Source of the DNA: Chromera velia
Taxonomy: Eukaryota > Sar > Chromeraceae
Assembly (NCBI GenBank): GCA_018398765.1
Contig: JAHBMJ010004700.1
Coordinates: forward strand, 1-37,500
DNA length: 37,500 nucleotides
Direction: 5' to 3'
Shown here: piece after piece, positions 1-9,400 of the stretch
Position numbering within the stretch: the first letter of the stretch is position 1
Layout of the letters: each line of letters starts with the position of its first letter
The notes under the pieces: generated by a model
What the model was told of the DNA's origin: nothing
The model's input: only the letters and a program-made list of their open reading frames with translations
The model's database searches: none
Translations under genes and position numbers: made by a program

Positions 1-342
1 CTAAAGGAATTTATATATAATTAAAGACAGGAATTTAGAGGAATTTAGTTATCAACCTAAAGGAATTTATATATAATTAAAGACAGGAATTTAGAGGAAT
101 CTGACAAATTTTAGAGGTCGATTTCTCGTGAACTATAATCAATTATAGAACTCTATATTAACGGTGCTTATAGCTATAATATAGGCCTATAAGCACTGTT
201 AATATGAAGTTCTAACTGATCATAGTTCATGAGAAATTCACCTCCAAAATTTAGGAATTTAGAGCTCTAAATTCCTTTAGAAAGTTTAGATTCCTGTTTA
301 AATTCCTGTCTAAATTCCTCTAAATTCCTGTCTAAATTCCTA
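1..342. repeat. AT-rich foldback (MITE-like) element, truncated by window start
   Basis: Two direct copies of a 44-base block (1-44 and 58-101) are followed by a long imperfect palindrome. The arm at about 105-172 (aaattttagaggtcgattt onward) pairs with the arm at about 195-260, around the core taggccta near 185. The right margin (270-342) is a run of taaattcctgtct-like units that is the inverse of the left margin (aggaatttagag). This structure is typical of a foldback or MITE-like element. No transposase is visible. The left boundary and any target-site duplication lie outside the window, so the family cannot be assigned. Confidence 0.7.
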
Positions 343-1641
343 GGTCCTTGCAGGGTAGGGAGAGGGGTCTGATGCTAAGATCTGATGCCCCTCACAGGCA
401 GCAGACACGCACAGTGACTGCCCCTCTCTCTGCAGCCCCCGAAAGACACCCCCCTCTATCGAGACCATCTGCTGACGCTCTCCAACCAGCAGACCGGGAC
501 CAGAGACAGAATCATATACACCCACCAAACCATTCACACTCTCTGCAGTCTTGCTTCCCAACACAGCCCCCCCCTCTTCCCCCCCCACCCCACCCCCTTT
601 CCTCCCAATGTCAAACGGTGCCAAACGAGATGCGTCCTCCGAGTCATGTCCCCTTCTCACCCCCATCTGATTCACCTCATCTCTCCGCCTCTGCACCTTC
701 ACACACACAGAGGTCTCACACACAGCGTCGCACTCAGCAGAGTCAGCAGACGCCTTCAGAATTGTTGCGTTCTCAGAGGAAGGAGCAGCAACTCCGACCC
801 CACCAACACCCACCGGCTCCACTCTCAAGGACACTCCCCCCACACACTCACCCTCCTGTCGTGACAAATGGATGCCGCGATTGGGTAAGTCAGTCTCGCT
901 CTCTCTGCCCCTCCCACCCTCTCCCTCTGACAACACATGAATGGAAGAGGAGTCTGACGCGACAACAGAGGGAGCACAGACCCGGACTCTCTCACTCCCT
1001 GCAGTGCTCTCCTCACCCCCACTTGAGGCCCTCAAATTCGCCCCTTCTCCCCTTCCCTCCCCCACCCCTTCCCTCTCCCTCTCACGGTTGGACTCCGAAG
1101 AGACAGACTCCCTCGTGTCCTCTTCCAGCTGCTGCTGCGCTAACACCATGTCCTTCACTGTCAACGGAGTCACCTGTGTCTCCCCCTCTCCCCAACGCCC
1201 ACCAAACAACACGAACCCACCATCGACAACCTCCACCTCCCGCGTCCCACACCCCAAAGGCTCCCACAGGCACCCACAACCGTCCTGACTTCGACTGTCG
1301 GTAGGGGTTGCTGCCAAGCGGAAGGCTGAGGTGACTGCGGAAGAGTTCTGAACACCGTCTATCACAGACCCACCGCCAGTCAATCTCACACCACCAGACA
1401 GTGACGAAGCGACGAGGGCAAACTGAAACTGCACTTGAGAGCACGCACTGTGAAACATTGGAAAGGACATCCACACGCCAGGAAAGGCAGGGTTCTTCAC
1501 TCGATGGAGGGTGACACTGCAACTCGCATCCCACCCCCCAAGCTCAGAGCTGCTCCCAACAACCACCAGCGTCTGCCCCTCCCGAGGCTCCACACCAGAG
1601 CAAGCAAAAACCACACCACCACCAGTCTCCGCCTCCATCAT
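340..1641 (-). CDS. CBM20 (starch-binding) domain protein
   Basis: Open frame of 433 codons starting at a double Met. Residues about 10-150 read as a carbohydrate-binding module family 20 domain: GQTLVVVG (22-29), ELGGWD (33-38), a W at 57, QVQFQFAL (69-76) and WEPLGCGTREVEV (126-138). The conserved Trp residues are those that bind starch in this family. The rest is low-complexity Ser/Glu/Gly-rich sequence with no recognised domain and no signal peptide. An intron donor (GTGAGT, reverse strand, exon edge 852) lies inside the frame, so the real C-terminus may differ. The stop codon at 340-342 lies within the terminal repeat of the flanking foldback element, suggesting the 3' end was altered by insertion. 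Divergent from the second CBM20-like gene at 3243. The role is inferred to be glucan binding; there is no catalytic domain in view. Confidence 0.72.
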   Translation of the reverse strand: MMEAETGGGVVFACSGVEPREGQTLVVVGSSSELGGWDASCSVTLHRVKNPAFPGVWMSFPMFHSACSQVQFQFALVASSLSGGVRLTGGGSVIDGVQNSSAVTSAFRLAATPTDSRSQDGCGCLWEPLGCGTREVEVVDGGFVLFGGRWGEGETQVTPLTVKDMVLAQQQLEEDTRESVSSESNREREREGVGEGRGEGANLRASSGGEESTAGSERVRVCAPSVVASDSSSIHVLSEGEGGRGRESETDLPNRGIHLSRQEGECVGGVSLRVEPVGVGGVGVAAPSSENATILKASADSAECDAVCETSVCVKVQRRRDEVNQMGVRRGHDSEDASRLAPFDIGRKGGGVGGEEGGAVLGSKTAESVNGLVGVYDSVSGPGLLVGERQQMVSIEGGVFRGLQREGQSLCVSAACEGHQILASDPSPYPART

Positions 1642-3242
1642 CCTGACAGTGAGTCCAGGGAAAGCGAAAAGTAGTCCAATCGACTGTTGCCTGTGCGTAC
1701 ATTCACAAACGAAACAACATGATTACATTGGTCTTGCCGCAATGCAGAGAGAAGAGTGTGACATAGCGTTCAAGAAACAAAGCCGGCGCGCAACTCTCCC
1801 TGGAATTTCACTGACGGAGGAGCTAGCTTGTTTCCAGCTGATTTGACACTATTTGAGCACTTCACGGAGTAAATGGACACAAAGGGCAGCTTTCGTGACA
1901 TGCAATCGGAAGACGTCTTTAGCCACTTGACTGCACGCCAAGCCCCTTCAAATCTTCACTGACTTTCTCTTCAAGCAGTCTCTGCGTGATCTCCCCCCGT
2001 TTAAACGATCAAACAATGTATCAGCAGATGGCGACCGACTAGAAGATGAAAGAACGCTTGAGGCTCTTGCTATATATATACGTACAGCTGAAGTGCAAAA
2101 TTGCCGGCAACTTCAAAGCTTCAAGTCTCAATGCAGGTCTCCTTGATCGCCAGCTCGGAAGCTACTGAGGAGGCGCGACAGAGACGAGACGAAGGAACTT
2201 GCTAGAAAGCCACTCTGACAATCTGAACCTGTTCTGCAAACTGTCAGTGGAAAGATGTGGGAAGAAAATCGATAAGACGTCAGTTAGCACTTGACGAGCT
2301 AGATCTGGCTCAGAAACCACAACTATAACTTTTGAACCGGGTTCGGAGTTTTTGAACCAATTAAGATCGAAGGCCTGCAGTCGAGTCGACTGCATGGAAG
2401 TTCTCAATTAACTTCCGAGCTAGTGATGCGATGGCATTGCGCGGTCGCGCACTCGGCCTAGCAGCGTATACCATTCCTCATCCTCCCCGTCGACGGGCCG
2501 TCGTAGTAACTTCTTTCCTCATCATTGTGCCGAATTTTAAAACAGAGGAGTGGGATGAATCAGGATTCCCTTTTTTCACGAGTCAAAAAGATCTTGTCTG
2601 CGGTATTTCGTGTGCAAGCTTAATTAGGCTAGGATCGGCAGCTCAGTGCATGGAGTTTTGTGTCTCCGGCGACTAGCGATCCGTCCTGAGAAGCGCTGAG
2701 TATAGAGTTTGAGTTGACTGAGAGCTGCAGCTCGTCGATCGATCCAAGCTCCTTTCGAGTGACCCTCATTCTTGATTCCTGCTGGGAGACAAACTCGCCC
2801 AGCTGTTTTTAACAATCACCAGCCGCGCAACTGAGAGAGTCAATTGCCAGCTGATCAACCCCATAGCCGCGGCACCAAGCTCACAAGGAACGAAGTCAAC
2901 GTGAGTCCTTTGATTTTCTCAACACTGCATCGATGGTCTTTTCTCTTGTGACATGAAGATGGGATGTCTTCACGGAGCTAGACATGATGTGTTTGTGGGT
3001 TTCGGCGTTCATGTAGAGAGGAAACGACACGACAAGACAGAGAAACATCTCAACCGGTCTAGATGTCGGTTTCTTCGTGACTGCTCCTGTAACTTTCACA
3101 TATATATTCATGGGAATCTGTGCAGCTAACCATCTTACAAGCGGGGAGGTCGACGGGTGACGCCCTGCAACGGTGTTCCATTTTCGACTGTCCTTCGTCG
3201 ATTGAAACTGAAGCCGTCTACGTACCTGTTTTGGCACTTCCA
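1642..3242. other. Divergent intergenic spacer between two CBM20 genes
   Basis: About 1.6 kb without a frame I can assign. It would contain both promoters of the divergent CBM20 pair and possibly 5' exons I cannot see. There is a TATA-rich stretch near 2071-2081 (ctatatatata) and another near 3100. Short open frames here show no recognisable domain. Confidence 0.45.
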
Positions 3243-5095
3243 ATGAAGGGGGTGATCGCCTTTGTTGCGCAGTGCCCGGAGGTGCGAGAGAATCAACGCA
3301 TTGTGGTGGCAGGAGAGTGGGTGGTTGGGAGTTGGGAGATGCGTTGTCCCTAAGACCTGCACCGTGTGGGCCTCCTTGGTGGGTGTCGAGTGAGGTGGAG
3401 GTGAATCTCCCAGAGTCCCCTGTGGGTGTCTCTGGAGATTTCGTGAATGGGGTGGGGGCGGGGGGAGAGGGTGGGGGGGTGGGGGTGTTAGAATTGAAGT
3501 TCCGACTGCTTGCGATTCCGAACGATGGCGACGGGACAGAGGTCCCAGATCCCGACAACCCTGTGTGTCTTGAACCGATGAGGGGGGGGGACTTCCGCAT
3601 CATTCGCCTCGTGGGTGGGCTTCCTCCCGCTGAGGTCTCTTCAGTCGGAGAGAGGGGTGATAACACAATCCATGTCTGTGAACAGAGGGGGGGAGAGAAG
3701 ATGGAGATGGTTGGGATTTCGGTGGAATGGGGGGTTCCTGAGAGTGTGCAGCTCGCTCTGCTCCCTCTGCACGTGAAGAGGCAGTCTGAGACGGAGACGG
3801 AGAACCCACGCAGAGAGAGTGACTCAGAGCAGCACCATGGTCTATCTAGCCGCCACTCCGAGATTCCGTGTCCGTCTTTCTCAGAGGAGAGGGCACAGAC
3901 TGTTCAGGATTCCGAAACAACCGATGAGAATCAGGGCAAGTCAGGCGTGTCGGTTTGTTGTCCTTACACATCCGTCGAGTTAAGAACACGTAACAGACGG
4001 ATAGGAAGAGAAGGGGGGCAAAGTAGTCTGAATGCGTCAGAGAGACAGAAGGCACCAGCGAAAGAAGAGGGAGCGTTTTCTGACCAGTCGAATTCAGTAG
4101 CACTTTGTCCCCGTCCTGCAGAAGAAGCCCAGTCTGACAACACGATCCTTCGCCTCAACCCCTCGCCCTCCACCCTCCAGAAGTCGCACGATCACGCGCG
4201 TGATCGCCCACAAGAAGAAAGACAGAGGACCCAAAAAACAGTGCTTCCCCTGAAGCGTCGTCGGTCTGTCAGTGAGAGTGGCCTCTCTCAGGTCAAGGCT
4301 GGCGAGTGCGATCAAGCGGGGGGCTGCGTGGGTGGGAGAAGTGGGTATACTTTGCAGGGAAGGGATTGGGGTGTATTGCGGGAAGAAAAGCAGCGTCGGT
4401 TGACTGTGTCCGGTTCGAACTTCGTTGCTTCTTCTTCTCAGAGTGGTGATGGAAGGGCGGATCCGATCACTGGAAGGAGAGTGGTCGTGTCTAAGAATGG
4501 TCGTGTAGCGGGGGAGGGAGGAGAAGTGAAGAAGAACGGCCATGAGCAGGTTCTCTGCTTGCATGGTATTGAAGGCATGGAGAAAGGAAGGGAGAGGAAA
4601 AAGAGAGAGTGCACTGGAGAGGTCAAGAGAGACAGGCACGGATGGATCCTCTGTGAGCACGGACGCGTGCGCTCTCAATGCAGGGAGTGCGGCGGGGGCT
4701 CTGTGTGTGAGCATGGGCGACAGCGTCACAGGTGCAAGGAGTGCGGAGGTGGAAGCATTTGTGAGCATGGTCGGCAGCGCTCTCAGTGCAAGGAGTGCGG
4801 AGGGGGGAGTATCTGTGTGCACGGTCGCATTCGCTCGCAGTGCAAGGATTGCGGAGGTAAGACCATTTGTGAGCACGGTCGCATCCGCTCGAACTGTAAA
4901 GAGTGTGGGGGGAAAAGCATCTATGAGCACGGTCGGCGGCGTACTCGGTGCAAGGATTGCGGAGGAAAGAGCATTTGTGAGCACGGCCGACAGCGCTACT
5001 TCTGCAAGGCCTGTGGAGGTGGGGGCAGCTGTGTTCACCGAAATGACCGCCGATGCTGCCCTGAGTGCAAGCTTGTCTCTTCTGCTTCCCATTGA
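3243..5095 (+). CDS. CBM20-like protein with C-terminal CEHGR Cys/His repeats; apparent frameshift near 3350
   Basis: From Met at 3243 the first frame reads VIAFVAQCPEV, RIVVAG and VGSWE, the first strands of a CBM20 domain, then stops at 3351-3353. The domain continues in another frame from about 3350: LRPAPCGPPWW, EVEVNLP, ELKFRLL and LEPMRGGDFRIIRL. The two frames overlap and join with a one-base change; no plausible intron keeps the GSWE motif. This is either a sequencing or assembly error or a real frameshift. After a 330-residue Ser/Arg/Glu-rich linker come eight 18-residue repeats (4646-5086) with the pattern C-x-H-G-R-x-R-x2-C-K-x-C-G-G. The spacing C-x-H ... C-x2-C suggests metal binding, probably zinc (inference). 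No signal peptide is visible. The protein would join glucan binding to a Cys/His repeat array. Repeat 6 has Tyr in place of the first Cys; repeat 8 is degenerate (CVHRNDRRCCPEC). Confidence 0.68.
4646..5086 (+). repeat. 54-bp tandem coding repeat encoding CEHGR units
   Basis: Eight consecutive 18-codon units, each encoding a variant of ICEHGRxRxxCKECGG. Units differ mainly at the residues around RxR (VRSQ, QRHR, QRSQ, IRSQ, IRSN, RRTR, QRYF) and at the Glu/Asp/Ala before the last Cys. Nucleotide divergence between units is moderate, so the array is not a very recent expansion. Confidence 0.9.
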
Positions 5096-5334
5096 TAGAT
5101 TTGAGCCCTTTCTTTCCCTTTCCTTAGCCCAACCCGCTGTTCCGATAGATGGATCAATCAGTCAACTTGTTCTTTCAAGCGCAAATCCTCACCGAGATAG
5201 AACGAGAGAGGGGGGAGGGCACTTCACAAGCCCTCTGCTGTTCTCGACGTAATGGGAGTCTAGTCGCATGGGGGATTCAATGACTGTCTCTTCAGAATTC
5301 AGATTGTGTGTTTGTGCATGCAAGGATTTTTGGG

Positions 5335-5515
5335 GAGAAGTCGCATTTGTGAGCACGGTCGCATTCGCTCTAAATGCAAGGACTGTGGAGGGGGAAGTAT
5401 CTGTCAGCATGGGAGAGAGCGTTACTTCTGGAAGGATTGCGGGGGAAATGGCATCCATCTGTGTTCACCGAATTAATTGATCGGCGATACTGCCCTGAGT
5501 GCAATTAAGCTGGTA
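5335..5515 (+). pseudogene. Decayed duplicate of the 3' end of the CEHGR repeat gene
   Basis: 240 bp after the stop of the intact gene a second block encodes RICEHGRIRSKCKDCGG and ICQHGRERYFWKDCGG, then LCSPN and a stop. The last unit has Trp in place of a conserved Cys. The following DNA (tactgccctgagtgcaatt) still matches the tail of the intact gene but is out of frame. Even the cccattga around the intact stop has a counterpart near 5533. This is a partial tandem duplication now lacking a start and interrupted by stops. An alternative last exon is possible but less likely given the Cys loss and frame breaks. Confidence 0.75.
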
Positions 5516-5696
5516 ACCGTTTCATCTTTCCCCCATTGAACCATTTGACTTTTTCGTTTCCTTAATTCTCTGTCCGATGGCTGTCTGTCGAGACTCGGGA
5601 GGCTCAAGGTGACTGGTGACGCACGCACAACTCTTTGGGCCTGCATGTTCGTCTTTTGTCCTCTTTCTGTTTACCTTCCTCTATTGTTCTCTTTCT

Positions 5697-5731
<35 letters not shown>

Positions 5732-6476
5732 CTTGTGCTGTGACACGCACCATGCCCATGCATTAATTCGTCTCGTTATGTGCCCTTTGTGTGAATGAAT
5801 GATCCACCCTCCCTCCCTCCGTGCACGTGTTTGAATCCGGGAGCATCGAGGTTTTTGACCGTCTTTGAAGAAATGATCTAGGAAATGATTTAATTTAAAA
5901 CAAATTTGAAGCATTTTTTTTTTTTAATGGTGGAATACTTTACTCTAGCCTTTAGTTAGTTAAGATGTGTTTTTATTTGTTCTGTTAAAGTCGCCCTTGT
6001 AACAACTCAAACGGGGGGTCTGGGAGGCGGAGCCCTCCAGGGCACAGATTTGAGGTTAAAAGTCAGATTTGATATAGATTTGAGAGGGGTGTCAAAGCAA
6101 GCCCCATCAGACGTGCAGATTTGATTTGAGGTTATAAGCCCAACCTCAAGTCAAATCAAATCAAATCAAACCTGGTCACTAGAGATGGTTTTAATTTATT
6201 GAATTTTATTCCTGCATCAGCATATTAAATTCAATCAAATTCACCTAGCTACTACAATAACAATTATTCCTTAAAATGGTGACGGCGTTTGATGAGTCAT
6301 TGATAGCGATAATATAGAACGTTTCAGAGTTGACATTCAAAATTTTAGTAAAATTAATCTAATTTCACCTAGAATCTTACCTAGAATCTTACATCGATTA
6401 TTCATAGCTGAAGTTACAAAATGAATAAAGTAGAAAGCAGCTGGGGGTTATCAATCATGATCTCGCCATGCACTAA
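5516..6476. other. Intergenic spacer downstream of the CEHGR gene and the CFAP74 gene
   Basis: Convergent 3' spacer. It holds a (TTTC)n run at about 5693-5732, a T-rich run near 5917, and a GATTTGA-rich patch at 6050-6175 including a hairpin. The sequence from 6180 to 6476 is AT-rich, and I see no gene in it. Confidence 0.5.
6118..6157. other. Hairpin-forming inverted repeat
   Basis: A 16-base arm gatttgatttgaggtt (6118-6133) and its near-perfect reverse complement (6142-6157, one mismatch) flank an 8-base loop. It lies inside a patch rich in gatttga and caaatc repeats. It may be a piece of a small inverted-repeat element. Confidence 0.6.
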
Positions 6477-9400
6477 TCAAATATGCGGCTGGTAGGCCTT
6501 GAGCTGTATGGACACCGTCTGAGTCGGAGAAGCTCCTGAAGCCACAAAACCACCAGAAAGGACGCACTGCACGCAATCACAGGAGCGGGAGGGAGGGGGG
6601 ATGGAAAGCAAATCGCATCTGACCGGATCGTGTCTTACCGGGGAGGCAAATCGAATCTTTTTCATCCCCTCTTCTCAGCGTCTGAAAATAATTGTGAACA
6701 TTGAATATACATCTCTCCCCCCTACCCCGTTTTCTTCTTTTAGTTCTCTTGTCCCCAATTCTCATTCCCACTGTCTTGACTGGTCTGCCTCAATTCCCTC
6801 AATGAAAGCACCCCACCCGACGATTGAGAAGAGAATCAAGCCGAGAATCCCGTCTCTGTCACGTGAGAATGGTGAAAAAAAAGGGCCAGTCGCGTCTCCA
6901 GTGTATAAAAACAAAAACGTTGGACTCGCCCCAACAATCTGTTTGATGCCAACAGAATGCACGACACTCATAGGAACATTGGACGATGATGGAATGTTGA
7001 TGGCGCACAGCACTCTCTCTCTCCTTGTAAATCCAGTTCCTAAAAAGGACATCTGTGTACTTTCCTTCTGCATTCAATCCCACTACTCGTCCCACTGAAC
7101 TCTCCTCTCACCTTTGCGTCTACGGTGACCCATTGCCCAATAGCCTGAAGGGCCTGTAGCCGCACGTTGAGGGCGGTCAAGTAGCCCTGCAGACAGACAG
7201 AGAGACAGACAGACAGACAGACAGATGGATGGATGGATGGATGGATGGATGGAAAAGAAAACCACGCACAACCATCTATCCAGCTGAAGAAAAATTAAGA
7301 AAGACCGACGATAACATAAAGGCCCCTCCCCTGGGACATGCCGAGAAAACATTTTTGTCACTGGTAAAAGACCATCGGATTCTTTGGAAGTGCGGCGCTG
7401 TACAGAAGAACAGCGACAGAAAAAGGCAGACACCGACAAAGACAGGCAGACACAGAAGAACAGAAAGACAGAAAGAAAGGACACTACCAGCCAGAAGGAT
7501 ACCGCAACAAAAAAAAAGCAAGTGTCAATCAAGCGAACTAATCTATTATTTTATCTTTCTGGCCCCCCACCTCCGGGTCTTGGTGGTTCAGTTTGAATGT
7601 GGCAGTCAGAGTCTCTCCAGCCTTCAGGGTGCCTTTCGGGGGGTCCACACTGAAGTGCTTCCCCGCGTCCGTCTGCATACATACCGTAAGTCACGCGATT
7701 ATTGCGTCGCTTTGAGACAATCAGAAACACTCACTGCAGGACTCACTTGCTCTCAGAGTCAGCGGGGGACGGATGCTGTCAGATCATTTTGAAGGTTTGC
7801 GAGGGGAAGGATGAACGAACAGAGAAACAGAAGCGGCAACGCAAAAGTTGTCGAGCGACATCTTGAAAACTGACTGCTTAAGAAACGTAATTCGAGTGTC
7901 AAAGAACCTCTGAAACCCCACCCCCCATCCAGACTAAAACAACCCCCCTCGCTCTTCTGCTGTCCCTCCTTTCCTGTCTGCCTACCTGAGGGATCTGAAA
8001 CTCAAAGTTCCCCCCTGCTTGGCCCTCTTGGGGGTTCCCGTTTGTGCCAACAGGCCACGCACAGCCGACAACGATTTTTCTCTCCTCAGTCAGACTGTCG
8101 CCTAACGCACCGGTCTTTGCCTGAAGGACAGAATCAAAAGAGAAGGACAGAAAAAAAGGCAGACAGCCATACAGCACCATGAATCTGCTGACGGCTACAG
8201 ACTCTACACAGGACTTTCAAATGTTCTGTCTGCATCAAGCATGTACCTTCTCTTTGCTTTGTTTGGTCCACTCGGTTTGACTCTTAGCTTGTTCGACTAT
8301 CTTGGATGAAAGCGTCAGGTAGCCTCGAAAAACGATTTCATCCACGGAAAAGGCGAAAACAGACCCTGAGATCCTTCGCGTACGTACAAAAACGATTCAG
8401 CCTCGTTGAGTTTCAGAACAATCGTCTGACCGACCCCGTCAAAGACCAACGAGAAGCTGCCCGACCCAGCTGCCGCTGTTGCTGCAGCAGCAACTGCCTC
8501 CGGGTCCTCTCCTGTGGACGCTGTCGGGTGTTCGTCTGCGTACCGACGGTCCCCTTTCGACGCGTCCATCACACACTGCATGCATATCAAACAAACAAGC
8601 ACGCAAGATGATGAATGGGCGTCCGTCTATTGGTGCTTCTGCATGCTGCGCTGTTGCTTCCTGAAAAATCAAATCTCCAGTCAATTCGTTCTCTCTCCTC
8701 TGAAGCTCTCGACTTCAGTGTTCTCTCTAGAGTTCTTTTCGGAATCAAAACGACTAACAAAAATTGCGAAGTGAGAGTAAGACAGAAAAAGAAATCCACA
8801 CGAGTCGACACTGTAGCACCCAACCTTGCTTCACGCAGAAGGTGCAATCGTGGATCCTAAAATACTTGGAAAAAGGGCCCGATGCCATTGCACTCCATGC
8901 AGTTCCTCTTCAAAGAAACAACTCAAAGACTGAGGTAAAGACACACAATGGTCACTCACCTCCTCTCCAAATTTCTTGGCAGGAGTGTCGTATGCCACGA
9001 ACATCTGTCTCTCACAGCACCTGCCGTGGACGAACAGATACGAGGGCTTAGGCTGGTTGGCTGCCCAAACAAGGAACTTCTCTCTAACCCTTCCCCCCGC
9101 AGCTCCAGTCTCTTGGGAAGTGTCCCCCTCCCCCTGTCCCCCTAGCTTTGTGGGTCTGAAGGTGACGGAAACAGGAAGCTTGCCTCTGGGAGGAACGAGT
9201 CCCGAGTCTGGCACACATGTGAAGGGAGGCACCCCTCTTGGGTCTTGTGTGGGTGCCATAGGAGGGGGGGGGTGGGGTCTGTGGATTTTGAAGAAGAGCG
9301 CAAATTCGGATTCGTTGATCACGTGGATCGTCTTCGAGACCTTCTCCAAAAAGATTCCGTTGGGAGCTGCAACGCGAAAATGAAAATCGATCAACATGAG

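Noticed and set aside
348-1304. 318-codon plus-strand open frame opposite the CBM20 gene
   Set aside because: Composition is Pro/Ser/His/Thr-rich nonsense typical of the antisense of a Gly/Glu/Val-rich coding frame, while the minus strand shows CBM20 motifs.
4094-5092. 332-codon minus-strand open frame across the CEHGR repeats
   Set aside because: It is the mirror of the repeat array (Ala/Leu/Thr-rich repeats with the same 54-base period) and has no domain; the sense strand has conserved Cys and His.
6762-7073. Minus-strand frame in the last CFAP74 intron as an extra exon
   Set aside because: Would need a 44-base intron and has no similarity to the ASH-domain pattern; the downstream exon explains the end of the protein.
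7040-7111. CFAP74 ending by read-through of exon 19 (VRGEFSG... stop at 7040)
   Set aside because: Splicing at 7112 to the exon at 6566-6477 keeps phase 0 and gives a C-terminus (VLSGGF, IQLKAY) that completes the last Ig-like domain far better.
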